From NCBI RefSeq assembly GCF_003955735.1, contig NZ_CP034464.1, forward strand, positions 682,001 to 746,000: 64,000 nt of DNA, written 5' to 3'. Shown in pieces: positions 1-11,304 of this stretch. Position numbers and translations under genes: made by a program. Position 1 is the first letter of the stretch. Each line of letters opens with the position of its first letter. Under the pieces are notes generated by a model that was not told where the DNA came from, made no database searches, and saw only the letters and a list, made by a program, of their open reading frames with translations. The stretch comes from Undibacterium parvum. Its GTDB lineage: Bacteria > Pseudomonadota > Gammaproteobacteria > Burkholderiales > Burkholderiaceae_D.

Positions 1-2303
1 TTGGCAGCTTGTTGCTTGGCCAGTTTGACGTCACGGTATTTACCTTGACGGAACAAACCGATTTCGCGCGCTTTACGCTCATCAACCATGACCATGAACT
101 CTTCACCAGCAGCAGGAACCTCGGTCAAGCCTTGAATTTCGACAGGAATAGATGGACCAGCTTCGCTCGTGTTTTTACCGTTCTCATCCAACATGGCACG
201 TACACGACCATATGAAGAACCAGCCAATACCACGTCACCGCGCTTCAAAGTACCAGACTGAACCAAGACTGTCGCAACCGTACCGCGACCTTTATCCAGT
301 CGAGATTCGATCACCAAACCTTTAGCAGGAGCATTGATCGGCGCGCGCAATTCCAAGACTTCGGCTTGCAACAACACTTGTTCCAATAATTCCTCAATAC
401 CCTCACCAGTTTTGGCAGAAACTGGGACAAACGGTGATTCGCCACCGTATTCTTCAGGAACAACGCTTTCAGCAACCAACTCTTGCTTGACCCGGTCCAT
501 ATTTGCACCCGGTTTATCAATTTTATTGATAGCAACGACCAAAGGTACACCAGCCGCTTTGGCATGAGCAATCGCTTCTTTGGTTTGCGGCATCACGCCA
601 TCGTCAGCTGCAACCACCAGAATAACGATATCAGTTGCCTTGGCACCGCGAGCACGCATAGCAGTAAATGCCTCATGACCCGGAGTATCAAGGAAGGTAA
701 TCATGCCACGCGGTGTTTCTACGTGGTAGGCACCAATGTGCTGGGTAATTCCACCAGCCTCACCGGAAGCAACCTTGGCACGACGAATGTAATCGAGCAA
801 AGACGTTTTACCGTGATCGACGTGTCCCATTACCGTAACGACTGGCGCACGCGGTGCAGATTCATACTCAGCATGCTCGGCGACATCGGTCAGCATTGCC
901 TCTGGATCGTCCAACTTGGCAGCGAAAGCTTTATGCCCCATTTCTTCAACCAAGATCATCGCAGTTTCCTGATCCAACACTTGGTTAATGGTGCACATTT
1001 GGCCGAGCTTCATCAAATGTTTAATGACTTCAGATGCTTTTACTGACATTTTATGTGCTAACTCAGCGACAGTAAGTGTCTCTGGCACATAAACATCTTT
1101 AACGATTGCTTCGACTGGAGCCTGGAAATTTGACTGTTCTTCGTGCTGATTAGAACGACGGCCTTTTCCACCGCTTTTCCAACCATCACGCCCAGTAGTT
1201 GCCGGTGCGCGACCTTTGGCAGCACCACGCTTTTTCGCATCATCTTGCCAAGTAGAAGAAACATTGGCTGATTTAATCGATTTCTTATCGACCACAGCAG
1301 CAGTACCTGGCGCAGGCTTAACATCTTTCTTGTCGCCGGTCGCTGGTTTTTTATCGCCGACTTTTTTATCAGCTGGCTTATGTAAAGTGCCTTCAGCGAC
1401 TTTAGGGGCGACTACCGCAGGCGCGGCGACTTTTGGTCGACGCGCTGCATCCATCATTTCTTTAATCTGAGCTACTTCATCAGCAACTTTTTTACGTGCA
1501 GCATCATTCGCAGCTACACGTACCGCGGCTTCTTTCGCGTCACTTGCTGTTTTGATTTTCGCTTCTTCGGCTAGCTTCAACTTTGCTTCATCAACAAGTT
1601 TCTTTTTCTCTTCTACGGCAGCCTGACGCTTACTATCTTCTTCGACATTCACCACAGCCGGAGCTGGCGTAGCGATATTGCTCGCTTTAGGCGATGTCTT
1701 GACGGCTACTTTGCTCGCCACGTTCAAGCTAGCGGCGGCAGCCACTGCGGCTGCCTGATCTGCTTTAGCTTTTTCAGCCTCAGCTTTAGCCGATGCAGCA
1801 GCCGCAGCCTCAATTTCACGCAAGGCATTTGCTTGCGATTCTTTTTCAGCTTCCAGCTTTTCTAGATACTCTTGCTTCTCGATCAATTCGGCTTCCTGGC
1901 GAGCAATCAATGCCGCTTCCTGACGCATTTCCTCTTCGCGTCGTTCCGCTTCCGCTGGATCAAGCACCTCAGCAGCATGCTCGGTCTGCGTCTCTGGAGA
2001 CGATTCATCACGTTTGACAAAAGTGCGCTTTTTACGCACTTCCACTTGTATCGTGCGGGATTTGCCAGTGGCATCTGCCTGCTTGATTTCAGTGTTTTCC
2101 TTGCGGGTCAAGGTGATTTTTTTGGCATCCGCTGTCACACCATGCGAAGTACGCAAGTGTGCCAACAGCTTATCCTTGTCTTCCTTTGACAGCACATCGG
2201 ACGTCGAGCTTTTACTAACGCCCGCGGCATGCAATTGCGTTAGCAGCAAATCCGCTGACATCTTCAGCTCGGTGGCAAATTGAGCTACATTATTACTCGC
2301 CAT
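1..2303 (-). CDS. infB: Translation initiation factor IF-2 (C-terminal part beyond window)
   Basis: IF-2 is the GTPase that brings formyl-Met-tRNA to the 30S subunit and promotes subunit joining. The frame is open from an ATG at 2303 to the left edge (about 767 codons), so the C-terminal domains are cut off. An IF2_N-like segment starts the protein ([16 protein letters not shown]), followed by a long Ala/Lys/Glu-rich linker (about residues 110-370) typical of large proteobacterial IF-2. A second IF2_N-like segment lies near residue 420, then the G domain with G1 GHVDHGKT (493-500), G3 DTPGHEAF and G4 NKID. It is the third gene of rimP-nusA-infB, 71 bp after nusA. The start agrees with the conserved N-terminus. 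Confidence 0.97.
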   Translation of the reverse strand, partial: MASNNVAQFATELKMSADLLLTQLHAAGVSKSSTSDVLSKEDKDKLLAHLRTSHGVTADAKKITLTRKENTEIKQADATGKSRTIQVEVRKKRTFVKRDESSPETQTEHAAEVLDPAEAERREEEMRQEAALIARQEAELIEKQEYLEKLEAEKESQANALREIEAAAAASAKAEAEKAKADQAAAVAAAASLNVASKVAVKTSPKASNIATPAPAVVNVEEDSKRQAAVEEKKKLVDEAKLKLAEEAKIKTASDAKEAAVRVAANDAARKKVADEVAQIKEMMDAARRPKVAAPAVVAPKVAEGTLHKPADKKVGDKKPATGDKKDVKPAPGTAAVVDKKSIKSANVSSTWQDDAKKRGAAKGRAPATTGRDGWKSGGKGRRSNQHEEQSNFQAPVEAIVKDVYVPETLTVAELAHKMSVKASEVIKHLMKLGQMCTINQVLDQETAMILVEEMGHKAFAAKLDDPEAMLTDVAEHAEYESAPRAPVVTVMGHVDHGKTSLLDYIRRAKVASGEAGGITQHIGAYHVETPRGMITFLDTPGHEAFTAMRARGAKATDIVILVVAADDGVMPQTKEAIAHAKAAGVPLVVAINKIDKPGANMDRVKQELVAESVVPEEYGGESPFVPVSAKTGEGIEELLEQVLLQAEVLELRAPINAPAKGLVIESRLDKGRGTVATVLVQSGTLKRGDVVLAGSSYGRVRAMLDENGKNTSEAGPSIPVEIQGLTEVPAAGEEFMVMVDERKAREIGLFRQGKYRDVKLAKQQAA

Positions 2304-2374
2304 TCAGTCCTCTTTTTCTCATTGCGCTTGAAAAAACGCTTAAATATAAATATCTTTTAAAAACTCGTCGTGAT

Positions 2375-3934
2375 TTATTTTGCTTCTACGAGTTTCCACG
2401 CTGTGGCCAATAAGGCTTTTGCATGATCATCATATTTAGCGTCGATGAGTTTCATCTCATCATCAGTCACATCTTCGAATGCATCTTTAATCAATTGGCG
2501 CGCACGATCCGTTGACAGCGCCAAAATAGCACCGAACTCGTCATAGGCCAAGCCACCGAAGGCAACCAGTGTTTTAACACCAGCCAAGCCCAGCTTACCG
2601 GCAGTAACACGACTCATACCATCGAGATTGATCAAGGCGTCTTCCACCCCATCAATACCCTCTTCGGAAGCGATTGCCTCCGTCAACAATGAATCTCTAG
2701 CGCGATTACGCAGCTCATTCACAGTATCTTCATCTAAGGCTTCGATTTCCAGCATTTCACTGATAGGCACGTAAGCGATCTCTTCTAAACTAGAGAATCC
2801 CTCATCAACCAAAATATCGGCAACCTCTTGATCAACGTCAAGTTTTTCCATAAACAAAGCGCGAATCCCTGCGGTTTCTTGCTCTGCTTTATTGGCAGAC
2901 TCTTCAGCTGTCATGATATTAATTTTCCAGCCAGTCAACTCCGCCGCAAGACGAACGTTTTGACCGCTACGACCAATCGCGATGGCTAAATTTTCGTCAT
3001 CGACAACCACGTCCATGCAATGCTTTTCTTCATCAACCATAATAGAAGAAACATTCGCCGGAGCCAAAGCGCCGATCACGAATTGCGCCGGATCTTCCGA
3101 CCACAACACGATATCAACACGTTCGCCACCCAACTCACCTGTCACAGCCTGTACACGTGAACCACGCATACCGACACAAGTACCGATAGGATCGATACGC
3201 TTATCATCGGTATGAACCGCGATTTTTGCGCGCACACCGGCATCGCGAGCTGCTGATTTAATGACCAGCGAACCCTGTTCGATTTCTGGAACTTCCAGCT
3301 CAAACAGCTTCATAATAAATTCTGGCGCAGTACGAGAAAGTATGACTTGCGGACCACGGGCATTGCGATCTATGCGCAGTATGTAGGCACGGACTCTATC
3401 ACCAACGCGCAAATTCTCTTTCGGTATCATTTGATCGCGTGGCAAACGCGCTTCAATTTTACCCGATTCAACGACAGCCTCACCGCGCTCCATACGCTTG
3501 ATTGTGCCTGTCACCAGAGCATCGCCGCGCTCCAGGAAATCAGCCAAAATCTGCTCACGCTCAGCATCACGAATACGCTGCAAGACGACCTGTTTGGTGT
3601 CTTGCGCAAAACGACGACCGAGCTCGACTGACTCGATCGGCTCTTCTATATATTCATCAATTTCGATATCTGGATATTGCTCCAAAGCCTCGAAATGCAA
3701 AATTTCCTGATCCGGCAATTGCAAACCAGCCTCATCAGCAACCACGTGCCAACGGCGGAATGATTTATATTCGCCACTATCACGATCGATCTCCACACGG
3801 ATATCGACTTCACCTTCATAACGCTTCTTGGTAGCCTGCGCCAAAGCATGTTCCAGCGCGGCAAAAACCACATCTTCATCGACGTTTTTTTCACGTGCCA
3901 GCACATCAACCAATAATAAAACTTCGCGACTCAT
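2375..3934 (-). CDS. nusA: Transcription termination/antitermination protein NusA
   Basis: NusA binds RNA polymerase and modulates pausing, intrinsic termination and antitermination. The 519-aa product has the NusA N-terminal domain ([18 protein letters not shown]), an S1 domain around residues 135-200 ([14 protein letters not shown]), tandem KH domains ([37 protein letters not shown]), and two C-terminal helix-hairpin acidic repeats (after about residue 360). Two C-terminal repeats are usual in proteobacterial NusA. The ATG overlaps the rimP stop as ATGA, implying translational coupling. infB follows 71 bp downstream. Confidence 0.98.
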   Translation of the reverse strand: MSREVLLLVDVLAREKNVDEDVVFAALEHALAQATKKRYEGEVDIRVEIDRDSGEYKSFRRWHVVADEAGLQLPDQEILHFEALEQYPDIEIDEYIEEPIESVELGRRFAQDTKQVVLQRIRDAEREQILADFLERGDALVTGTIKRMERGEAVVESGKIEARLPRDQMIPKENLRVGDRVRAYILRIDRNARGPQVILSRTAPEFIMKLFELEVPEIEQGSLVIKSAARDAGVRAKIAVHTDDKRIDPIGTCVGMRGSRVQAVTGELGGERVDIVLWSEDPAQFVIGALAPANVSSIMVDEEKHCMDVVVDDENLAIAIGRSGQNVRLAAELTGWKINIMTAEESANKAEQETAGIRALFMEKLDVDQEVADILVDEGFSSLEEIAYVPISEMLEIEALDEDTVNELRNRARDSLLTEAIASEEGIDGVEDALINLDGMSRVTAGKLGLAGVKTLVAFGGLAYDEFGAILALSTDRARQLIKDAFEDVTDDEMKLIDAKYDDHAKALLATAWKLVEAK

Positions 3935-4416
3935 GCTTTGCGACTCCTAAAATCCACTTGCGGCACCAAGCGTGCCTTATCCACATCGGCAAGCGTAAAC
4001 TCCAGCATTGCCGCCCCATCTTTTCCTTCAAATTCCAACCTCAAAGTATCACCTTCAGGCTCGAGCAAAACACCTTCAAACGTCTTGCGATTATTCGAGT
4101 CAGGCATAGGCAAACGCAATTTAATGCTGGCGACCTCACCACAAAACCGAACAAAATCAGCAAACTTTTTTAAAGGCCGCTCCAAGCCAGGAGAAGAAAT
4201 CTCAAGACGCTCGTAACTCACATTCTCTACCGTAAGTACATGCGACAACTGATGACTGACTTTCGCACAATCCTCGACCGTAACATGCCCCTTCTCCAAA
4301 TCCTCTGGCAAAAAATCTATGTAAACTCGAAACAAACCGCGCTCGGCTCGCTCAAAATCGACCAAATCATAACCAGTACCATTGACGGTTTTTTCTATTA
4401 ATTCCAGCAATTGCAA
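3931..4416 (-). CDS. rimP: Ribosome maturation factor RimP (TTG start)
   Basis: RimP is required for 30S subunit maturation. The frame extends upstream to 4485, but the family begins about where the sequence reads [24 protein letters not shown] at 4416-4414 preceded by GGAGA at 4427-4423 (spacing 6) gives a 161-aa protein of normal family length, so I choose this start over the upstream ATG, whose extra 23 residues do not look like the family. The N-terminal alpha/beta domain is followed by the SH3-like C-terminal domain ([19 protein letters not shown]). The stop overlaps the nusA ATG. First gene of rimP-nusA-infB. Confidence 0.93.
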   Translation of the reverse strand: MQLLELIEKTVNGTGYDLVDFERAERGLFRVYIDFLPEDLEKGHVTVEDCAKVSHQLSHVLTVENVSYERLEISSPGLERPLKKFADFVRFCGEVASIKLRLPMPDSNNRKTFEGVLLEPEGDTLRLEFEGKDGAAMLEFTLADVDKARLVPQVDFRSRKA

Positions 4417-4614
4417 GACAATTCTCCGAAAAACGCAGACCTTATCCGAACACGAAAAAGCGATGCACAAAAGAAAAATGGGCACCCGCCCATCATTTCT
4501 TTAGCGCCCCGCACATACTACATGCCAAGGAAAATTCTGCTAACTACAAGATTATAAACGATTATTTACTCTATCGCAAATTAAAACAAAGTAAATACAT
4601 CATCCAAATCACAC

Positions 4615-6333
4615 TCACAGGCCTTTAGTACGCCTACGCGCTGCAATCCCCTGCCCTATCGCCTGACCACTGCCACGAGTGGTCGCACTACGTCTTTGCT
4701 GCCCTGCATTCGGGTAACCCAAAGCAGTTTGCATAGGATCAGGTTGGCGACTGCGCTTCTTGCCGGCGTCATTTCCAGTCGAATTACCATTGCGCTCATT
4801 ACCAGAAGCATTACGCGAGTTGCCATATTCACCGCGCGGCGCAGATCCAAAAGTCTTCCCTTGTGGCTTGTCGTAAGGACGCCCAACCGGCTTATCAAAA
4901 GGATTCACATTGCGAGCAACATTACCTGTCTGACGATTACCCCTAGCCTTAGAATCAGACTTATCGCTGGAAGTTTTTTCGAGCCCACTAACCTTCAGCA
5001 AACTACGCACCGCATCCTCACCCAACTCATCCCAACGACCGCGCTTAAGGCCAGATGGCAAAGTCATTACGCCATAGCGTGTTCGTATCAAACGCGACAC
5101 CGTCAAACCAACCGCCTCAAACATACGACGCACCTCACGATTACGACCTTCGCCAATGATCACGCGATACCACTTATTCACACCTTCACCACCGCCATCG
5201 GCGATTTTAGAGAATTGCGCCATTCCATCTTCCAACTCCACGCCGGCCAACAACTTCTGACGCATCCCTTCCTCCAACTCACCCAGCGTGCGCACTGCGT
5301 ATTCACGTTCAATGCCGTAGCGCGGATGCATCAATCGGTTAGCCAAATCTCCTGAGGTTGTAAACAACAACAAGCCCTCAGTGTTGTAATCCAAACGACC
5401 AACCGCGAGCCACTTGCCGACCTTCATTTTAGGCAAGCTCTCGAAGACCGACTGACGTCCCTCAGGATCGCTAGTACTCACTATCTCACCAGCAGGCTTG
5501 TGATACACCAGTACGCGCGGCGGCTTACTACTTACCTTGCGCTGAATTAATTTACCGTTAATTTTAACTTGATCGTTAGGCAAAATGCGCTGACCGATGT
5601 GAGCAGGCTCGGAGTTAACCGACACACGCCCAGCCACAATCAACTCTTCCATCTCGCGACGGGAACCCAAACCCGCCTCAGCCAAGACCTTATGCAACTT
5701 AGGCGCATCATCATCCGCGGTCAGATCACGCCTAACCGGTTTAACATGGCGCGTCTTATCGTGCCTATCTTCAGCATTGACATCAAACGCGTCAGAAGTA
5801 ACGAAAGAAAAAACATCATCAGCATTGTTGACCGAGGAACGAGCATCCTTACGAGCACCAGCTACCCCAGATGCTGGTCGCGACCTAGGGCCAGTTGCAG
5901 GTCGCGAAGCATTTTTTTCACCGTACACTGGACGATTGCGAGTCTCATTAGAACGACCACGCTCACCACGTTGAAATTCGGATGGAGCTGCCGCATCAGC
6001 GCCTGCAGATTCAGGTCTCGCCCTTGGCACACGAGCGCGCACCTCACTCACGACCACATCTGACGAAACCGCACCCAACTCCGGCGCATCAGGCGCAATA
6101 GACTTAGGTCGCGCCTGCCTTGGTTGTCGCGCCTTCTTTTCAGGCGCAGGGATTGAAGCCGCATCTAAAGGCGACGCTGCTGCGGCGACAGACTCGGAGG
6201 CATCCTCACGATTGGGCGCCCTACGCAGATTGCGCGGCCCTCTAACAGCGCGCTTTGCTGGCTTACCAGCAACACCATCATCCGAGTTCGTTGCAACATC
6301 GGCTTTTACTTCATCTGAATTATTTGTGTTCAT
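4615..6333 (-). CDS. rluB: 23S rRNA pseudouridine synthase RluB-like, with long low-complexity tails
   Basis: RluB-type enzymes isomerise a uridine in 23S rRNA (U2605 in E. coli). The product is 572 aa, about twice the catalytic core. The S4 RNA-binding domain lies near residues 212-270 ([20 protein letters not shown]) and the RsuA-type catalytic motif [13 protein letters not shown], with the Asp nucleophile, near 318. The first ~200 residues (Ala/Pro/Arg/Ser-rich) and the last ~130 (Arg/Gly/Asn/Ser-rich) are low-complexity and probably disordered. Such tails are common in Burkholderiales homologues. Its ATG overlaps the scpB stop (TAATG), so the two genes form an operon. RluB is the best match; RsuA or RluE/F would be shorter. 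Confidence 0.9.
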   Translation of the reverse strand: MNTNNSDEVKADVATNSDDGVAGKPAKRAVRGPRNLRRAPNREDASESVAAAASPLDAASIPAPEKKARQPRQARPKSIAPDAPELGAVSSDVVVSEVRARVPRARPESAGADAAAPSEFQRGERGRSNETRNRPVYGEKNASRPATGPRSRPASGVAGARKDARSSVNNADDVFSFVTSDAFDVNAEDRHDKTRHVKPVRRDLTADDDAPKLHKVLAEAGLGSRREMEELIVAGRVSVNSEPAHIGQRILPNDQVKINGKLIQRKVSSKPPRVLVYHKPAGEIVSTSDPEGRQSVFESLPKMKVGKWLAVGRLDYNTEGLLLFTTSGDLANRLMHPRYGIEREYAVRTLGELEEGMRQKLLAGVELEDGMAQFSKIADGGGEGVNKWYRVIIGEGRNREVRRMFEAVGLTVSRLIRTRYGVMTLPSGLKRGRWDELGEDAVRSLLKVSGLEKTSSDKSDSKARGNRQTGNVARNVNPFDKPVGRPYDKPQGKTFGSAPRGEYGNSRNASGNERNGNSTGNDAGKKRSRQPDPMQTALGYPNAGQQRRSATTRGSGQAIGQGIAARRRTKGL

Positions 6334-7163
6334 TATCTTGATTCTGAGTTGAGATGAGTAGACACATCGGCATTATTATCCGCCTCTGACATCAATTCAT
6401 TATTTGGTGCAGCTATCATCGCAACGTCATCCTCAAGTACATCATTGGCTGTCGCAATTTCAATTTCCGCATCAATTTGCATAGGAGCAGGATCAGCAAG
6501 CAAATCGCCCGCTATCCCCTGCACCGTTATTTTGTCACTAGAGTCAAGGCTGGGACTTTGCCCTTGCTCGTCAAACATATTCACTACCAAGGCACCAAGT
6601 TCAGAAGCAGATTTCTCAACTGAATTTTCTTGACCTATTTGCTGCAAAGGCGGCAACTGATCCAGCGATGCCAAACCGAGATCAGACAAAAATTGTTTGG
6701 TCGTCGCAAACAAAGCCGGTCGACCCGGCACATCCCTATGACCAACGCTCTCTATCCAACCGCGATCTTCCAGAGTCTTAATCATCTGAGAGGCGACAGT
6801 CACGCCACGAATTTCTTCTATATCACCGCGCGTCACTGGCTGGCGATAAGTAATAATTGCCAATGTTTCTAAGGTTGCCCTAGAATACTTGGGTGGTTTT
6901 TCTGGATTCAATCTATCGATATAAGCGCGCATTTCCGGTCGACTTTGAAAGCGCCAACCGGTCGATAAGCCAACCAATTCAATACCCTTATCCGACCAAT
7001 CGCCACGCAGATCTTCCAACATGGATTTAATCGTATCCGCACCAACTGCAACTCCCTGACCATCCTCATCTTGAAATAACTTTTTCAAGGAATGTATGCT
7101 CAGTGGCTCATGCGCGCATAGCAGTGCGGTTTCGAGGACTCGCTTGGCCTCAGCTGTATTCAT
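6333..7163 (-). CDS. scpB: Segregation and condensation protein B
   Basis: ScpB is the winged-helix kleisin-associated subunit of the SMC-ScpAB complex that helps chromosome compaction and segregation. The 276-aa product has the two winged-helix domains in roughly the first 180 residues ([57 protein letters not shown]). An acidic low-complexity tail of about 90 residues follows. ScpB-RluB adjacency is widespread in bacteria. The stop overlaps the rluB start. No scpA lies in the window. Confidence 0.95.
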   Translation of the reverse strand: MNTAEAKRVLETALLCAHEPLSIHSLKKLFQDEDGQGVAVGADTIKSMLEDLRGDWSDKGIELVGLSTGWRFQSRPEMRAYIDRLNPEKPPKYSRATLETLAIITYRQPVTRGDIEEIRGVTVASQMIKTLEDRGWIESVGHRDVPGRPALFATTKQFLSDLGLASLDQLPPLQQIGQENSVEKSASELGALVVNMFDEQGQSPSLDSSDKITVQGIAGDLLADPAPMQIDAEIEIATANDVLEDDVAMIAAPNNELMSEADNNADVSTHLNSESR

Positions 7164-7422
7164 GCAAACTCTTTACACAGATGTTTTTGATCTCACGACG
7201 TAGCAACAGACTGAAAGTAGCACTATCAGCCCACACCAGCTCTTTAATTTTTGCAGCGCACCATACACGTGCATGCTCAGGGATCAGTCTGTCACTAAGG
7301 TTTGCCTAGCACATACATAAGCGCAAACAATTAAAAAAGACAGTCGATCAATTTAGTAGATACTAGATTGTAGTCCAGAATTTCGATATAGATAAAATTA
7401 TATACGTGCGAGTAATAAAAAA

Positions 7423-7446
7423 GCCACGTTAATACGTGGCTTTTTT
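7423..7446. terminator. Bidirectional rho-independent terminator after tRNA-fMet
   Basis: The stem GCCACGT / ACGTGGC encloses a 4-nt loop (7423-7440). It is flanked by an A-run on the left and a T-run on the right, so it works in either direction. On the minus strand it lies about 8 nt past the 3' end of the tRNA. Confidence 0.85.
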
Positions 7447-7454
7447 AATGAAAC

Positions 7455-7531
<77 letters not shown>

Positions 7532-7693
7532 TCTGATAAGTAGAACTATACATGAATTTGCTGCTTTGCGCAAATGCTTTATCACATTGCGAGATATTAG
7601 CGAGTGGAGTAATCAATGTAGAACTTAGATTCTCCAGACTTGCTGCGAACCAGTGCTACACTTTAGGCCTCCCTTTCGCCACCATCACGCACC

Positions 7694-8260
7694 ATGAAAT
7701 TTTGTCCCGAATGCGCCGCCCCCATCGTTCTTGAAATACCGGCTGACGATACCCGTGAACGCCACGTTTGCACGGCATGCAAGACCATCCACTATCAAAA
7801 TCCCAAACTGGTAGTGGGATCAATCCCGGTATGGGAGCAAGATGGCGCGATCAAGATACTATTATGCAAGCGCGCCATACAACCACGCTATGGTTATTGG
7901 ACGCTGCCAGCTGGCTTCATGGAGAACGACGAAACCACCAGTCAGGCAGCGCAAAGGGAAACCGAAGAAGAAGCCGGTGCAAACATCGCCCTGCATGAAT
8001 TATTTTCCATTCTGAACGTTCCGCGCGTCAATCAAGTCCACCTGTTTTACCGCGCCACCTTATTAGACCTCGATTACCTTGCCGGCACTGAGAGCTTAGA
8101 GGTGCAACTATTTAGTGAGCAAGAAATCCCCTGGACTGAGATCGCCTTCCCCACAGTAAGCAATACACTCAAATTTTTCTTTGCGGATTTAGCCAAGGTC
8201 AAACAGGGCGGCAACTTTGAACTTCATACGCATGACTTGTTCCAAGCCATGCGCGAATAA
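7694..8260 (+). CDS. Nudix hydrolase with N-terminal zinc ribbon
   Basis: Nudix enzymes hydrolyse nucleoside diphosphates linked to another moiety. The 188-aa protein opens with a four-Cys zinc ribbon (C4, C7, C26, C29) and has a complete Nudix box at 74-96 (G-x5-E-x7-RE-x2-EE-x-G: GFMENDE then RETEEEAG). A zinc ribbon in front of the Nudix fold resembles NudC-type NADH pyrophosphatases, but the protein lacks the long N-terminal domain of NudC. It belongs to the shorter NUDIX/zinc-ribbon group often annotated simply as NUDIX hydrolase. Substrate unknown. It stands alone, convergent with the ammonium transporter gene. Confidence 0.9.
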   Translation: MKFCPECAAPIVLEIPADDTRERHVCTACKTIHYQNPKLVVGSIPVWEQDGAIKILLCKRAIQPRYGYWTLPAGFMENDETTSQAAQRETEEEAGANIALHELFSILNVPRVNQVHLFYRATLLDLDYLAGTESLEVQLFSEQEIPWTEIAFPTVSNTLKFFFADLAKVKQGGNFELHTHDLFQAMRE

Positions 8261-8273
8261 AGCCCTCTCACCA

Positions 8274-9476
8274 CTACCAACTGGTTTCACGCTCCGCAGT
8301 AGATGAAACCTTGTGGATAGACAGATCGGCACCCTCGAATTCTTCTTCCGGATCCAAACGTATCCCGACTAGTTTTTTGAGGCTGCCGTAAATTAGCCAA
8401 CTACCCACTAGCGCAATCGAGATACCCAGCAGGGTGCCAACTAATTGCGAGGCAAAGCTGACGCCACCCAAGCCACCTAGCGATTTCAAGCCGAATATCC
8501 CAGCCGCGATCCCTCCCCAGGCACCACACAAGCCATGCAAAGGCCAGACCCCAAGCACATCGTCGACCTTCCATTTATTTTGGGTCCAAGTAAACATCCA
8601 GACAAAGATCGCACCGGCAATCCCACCCGTCATCAAAGCTCCCAATGGGTGCATTAAATCTGATCCGGCACAGACCGCCACCAAGCCCGCCAAAGGTCCG
8701 TTATACACAAAGCCAGGATCGTTTTTACCCATGACCAACGCCACCAAGGTGCCGCCCACCATCGCCATCAAAGAATTGATCGCCACCAGGCCGTTCATCT
8801 TATCGAGCGTCTGGGCACTCATGACATTAAAACCGAACCAACCCACCGTCAAAATCCATGCTCCCAAGGCTAAAAACGGGATGCTGGACGGCGGATGCGC
8901 TGCAATCGCGCCGTTTTTCATATACCGTCCGCGCCGCGCACCCAGTAACATGACAGCTGGCAAAGCCACCCAACCTCCAAAAGCATGCACCACCACCGAG
9001 CCCGCGAAATCATGAAACTCTTCCGAGAACATGGCTTTGAGCCAGGCTTGAATGCCGAAGCGCTGATTCCAGGCTATCCCTTCAAAGAAAGGATATAAGA
9101 CCCCAACCAATAAGGCGGTAGCGATCAATTGTGGATAGAATTTGGCGCGCTCTGCGATACCACCCGAGATAATGGCGGGAATTGCCGCTGCGAAGGTTAG
9201 CAAGAAAAAGAACTTGACCAATTCAAAGCCATTACGCTGCACCAACACCTCGGCACCCGCATAAAACTGTATACCGTAGGCGATACCGTAACCGACAAAA
9301 AAATAGGCGATGGTCGACACCGCAAAATCAACGATAATTTTAACCAAGGCATTCACCTGATTTTTTTTGCGTACCGTACCCAACTCAAGAAAGGCAAAAC
9401 CCGCGTGCATGGCTAAAATCATGATCGCCCCCAGCAAGATGAACAAGGCATCCGCGCCACTTTTGTGTGCATCCAT
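8274..9476 (-). CDS. amtB: Ammonium transporter (Amt family)
   Basis: This is an inner-membrane channel for ammonia/ammonium. The 400-aa product is almost entirely hydrophobic with about 11 membrane segments. The two pore histidines are visible in VVHAFGGWVALP (near residue 163) and WPLHGLCGAWGG (near 315). The C-terminal cytoplasmic tail (EEEFEGADLSIHK) that PII proteins contact is present. There is no extra N-terminal signal peptide as in E. coli AmtB; the ATG at 9476 is the only good start. No glnK is adjacent. A sigma-54 promoter and an NtrC-like site upstream suggest nitrogen control. Confidence 0.95.
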   Translation of the reverse strand: MDAHKSGADALFILLGAIMILAMHAGFAFLELGTVRKKNQVNALVKIIVDFAVSTIAYFFVGYGIAYGIQFYAGAEVLVQRNGFELVKFFFLLTFAAAIPAIISGGIAERAKFYPQLIATALLVGVLYPFFEGIAWNQRFGIQAWLKAMFSEEFHDFAGSVVVHAFGGWVALPAVMLLGARRGRYMKNGAIAAHPPSSIPFLALGAWILTVGWFGFNVMSAQTLDKMNGLVAINSLMAMVGGTLVALVMGKNDPGFVYNGPLAGLVAVCAGSDLMHPLGALMTGGIAGAIFVWMFTWTQNKWKVDDVLGVWPLHGLCGAWGGIAAGIFGLKSLGGLGGVSFASQLVGTLLGISIALVGSWLIYGSLKKLVGIRLDPEEEFEGADLSIHKVSSTAERETSW

Positions 9477-9527
9477 ATAAAATCTCCCGATAAATGTGCA
9501 AATACTAAATACTGACGCACTAGTAAA

Positions 9528-9542
9528 GCAATAAATGTACCA
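9528..9542 (-). promoter_or_regulatory. Candidate sigma-54 promoter of amtB
   Basis: The minus strand reads TGGTAC-N5-TTGC, with GG and GC at the spacing required for -24/-12 recognition. It lies 52 bp upstream of the amtB ATG, leaving a leader of about 40 nt. The match to TGGCAC-N5-TTGC is good except for one base in the -24 box. Confidence 0.7.
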
Positions 9543-9624
9543 ATTTAGTGCGAATTTAAATCATTGATTTATATACCTAATTTTTTCCAACTTATGACCC
9601 AGCTTAATTTTGCACCAAAATATA

Positions 9625-9639
9625 GCGCCTTTTTGGTGC
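9625..9639. promoter_or_regulatory. Candidate NtrC binding site
   Basis: The sequence GCGCC-TTTTT-GGTGC is one base from the NtrC palindrome GCACC-N5-GGTGC. A further GCACC half-site lies at 9612-9616. The palindrome sits about 85 bp upstream of the -24 element of the amtB promoter, a usual enhancer distance. It also lies about 30 bp upstream of aat. Confidence 0.6.
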
Positions 9640-9667
9640 GCGGCATGCGATACGCACTAGGGCGATC

Positions 9668-10384
9668 ATGATTCCCTGGTTAGAACTCGATACGCCGTTT
9701 CCGGATGTAGGCCAGGCGTTGGGCGCAGATCAAGAAGCGGCAGGCTTGCTGGCCGCCGGCGCCGATCTGTCGGTTGCGCGTTTGTTAGATGCCTATAAAC
9801 ATGGGATATTTCCGTGGTACTCGGAAGGCCAGCCGATACTTTGGTGGTCTACCGATCCACGTATGGTCTTGATGACGGCTGAGTTTAAGCTTTCGGACAG
9901 CCTTAAAAAAACCATCAGAAAAACTGCCAAAGATGCGCGTTGGGAGTTGCGCTTCGATACTGCTTTCGAACAGGTGATGCGCGCCTGCGCGGCACCACGC
10001 CGCAATGGTGCTGGCACCTGGATCTCGCCCGAGATCGTCAAAGGCTACACAGATTTGCATGCCGCAGGCTATGCGCATTCGTCTGAAGTATGGTTAGATG
10101 GTGAATTAGTCGGCGGTGCTTATGGGGTCTGCATAGGGAAAATGTTTTACGGCGAATCGATGTTTGCACGGGTCAGCGATGCCTCAAAAATAGCGATTGC
10201 TCATTTGATATTTTTCTTGCGCGCACATGGCGTGGAAATGATAGACTGCCAGCAAGAGACCGCCCATCTGGCATCCTTAGGTGCGCACCCGATTGCCAGA
10301 AGTGATTTTGTACGCTGGATAGAACATGCTACCGAGCTGCCGAGCATCGCAGTTTGGCAGCCCCTGAAGAACTTCTCTGTTTGA
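9668..10384 (+). CDS. aat: Leucyl/phenylalanyl-tRNA--protein transferase
   Basis: Aat adds Leu or Phe to N-terminal Arg or Lys of proteins, marking them for ClpS/ClpAP degradation. The 238-aa product matches the family throughout: [34 protein letters not shown]-like region [33 protein letters not shown], and [15 protein letters not shown]. The length is normal. It is followed 86 bp later by bpt on the same strand, so both N-degron transferases may be co-expressed. Confidence 0.96.
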   Translation: MIPWLELDTPFPDVGQALGADQEAAGLLAAGADLSVARLLDAYKHGIFPWYSEGQPILWWSTDPRMVLMTAEFKLSDSLKKTIRKTAKDARWELRFDTAFEQVMRACAAPRRNGAGTWISPEIVKGYTDLHAAGYAHSSEVWLDGELVGGAYGVCIGKMFYGESMFARVSDASKIAIAHLIFFLRAHGVEMIDCQQETAHLASLGAHPIARSDFVRWIEHATELPSIAVWQPLKNFSV

Positions 10385-10470
10385 TTTTTTCAACTTAGGC
10401 TGAGGGTATGAGGGATGACTATGCTGACGACCACGAATGATAAGACTGACAGGCAAGCCTTACAATTATC

Positions 10471-11193
10471 ATGACTCAACTCAACGATCTGCCTTTCGCC
10501 AGCATACAGTTCTATGCCACCGCGCCCTACCCATGCAGCTATCTGGATGGCTTACAGGCGCGCTCGCAAGTAGCGACGCCAGCGCATTTAATCAATGCGG
10601 ATGTCTATTCCGAACTCATACAAAACGGCTTTCGGCGCAGTGGTATCTTTATCTACCGCCCGCATTGCGACAGCTGCCAGGCTTGCGTGCCAGTGCGGGT
10701 ACGGGTCAACGAATTTCAAACCACCCGCAGCCAAAGGCGTGCATACAAAAAACATGGTGAACTGGTGGCCAGCGTGACGAGCTTAAGCTATCAGCACGAA
10801 CATTATGAGCTCTACCAAAAATATCAAAACCACAGACATGCGGGCGGTGGTATGGACCACGATAGCCGCGATCAATATGCGCAGTTTTTACTCCAGAGCC
10901 GCGTCAATACTCGGCTAGTAGAGTTTCGCGATGCGCAACAAGTCTTGCGCATGGTCAGCATCATCGACATTTTGAGTGACGGCCTGTCCTCGGTCTACAC
11001 CTTTTTTGATATCGAGGATGAAACCGCCTCGTATGGCACTTATAATGTGCTGTGGCAAATCCAGCAAACTCAGGAGCTCTCATTGCCTTACGTGTATTTG
11101 GGTTACTGGATAGCCGCTAGCCCGAAAATGGCGTATAAAACCAATTTTAAACCGCTAGACGGCTTAATGCGTGGCCAGTGGCAGCCGCTGTAA
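10471..11193 (+). CDS. bpt: Aspartate/glutamate leucyltransferase
   Basis: Bpt transfers Leu from Leu-tRNA to N-terminal Asp/Glu, feeding the same ClpS pathway as Aat. It is related to eukaryotic arginyltransferase Ate1. The 240-aa protein carries the N-terminal Cys-containing motif PCSYLDG and the [12 protein letters not shown] motif. The conserved core follows ([26 protein letters not shown]-like [37 protein letters not shown]). Length is normal. It forms a pair with aat and is followed by pyrD. Confidence 0.95.
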   Translation: MTQLNDLPFASIQFYATAPYPCSYLDGLQARSQVATPAHLINADVYSELIQNGFRRSGIFIYRPHCDSCQACVPVRVRVNEFQTTRSQRRAYKKHGELVASVTSLSYQHEHYELYQKYQNHRHAGGGMDHDSRDQYAQFLLQSRVNTRLVEFRDAQQVLRMVSIIDILSDGLSSVYTFFDIEDETASYGTYNVLWQIQQTQELSLPYVYLGYWIAASPKMAYKTNFKPLDGLMRGQWQPL

Positions 11194-11304
11194 GCTTATG
11201 CTAAGCAGATACTCCACTGTGTATATTTTAACCCCCCACGTTTTATTGCGCGGACAGACCATTTTTTACCTATACTCCCCCTAAAATAACACTAACTAAG
11301 CATC

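Noticed and set aside
7154..7309. Minus-strand open stretch before scpB reading like protein (RVWCAAKIKELVWADSATFS)
   Set aside because: It has no start codon of a usual kind in frame, overlaps the scpB start, and matches no family I know. Possible gene remnant, but not supportable.
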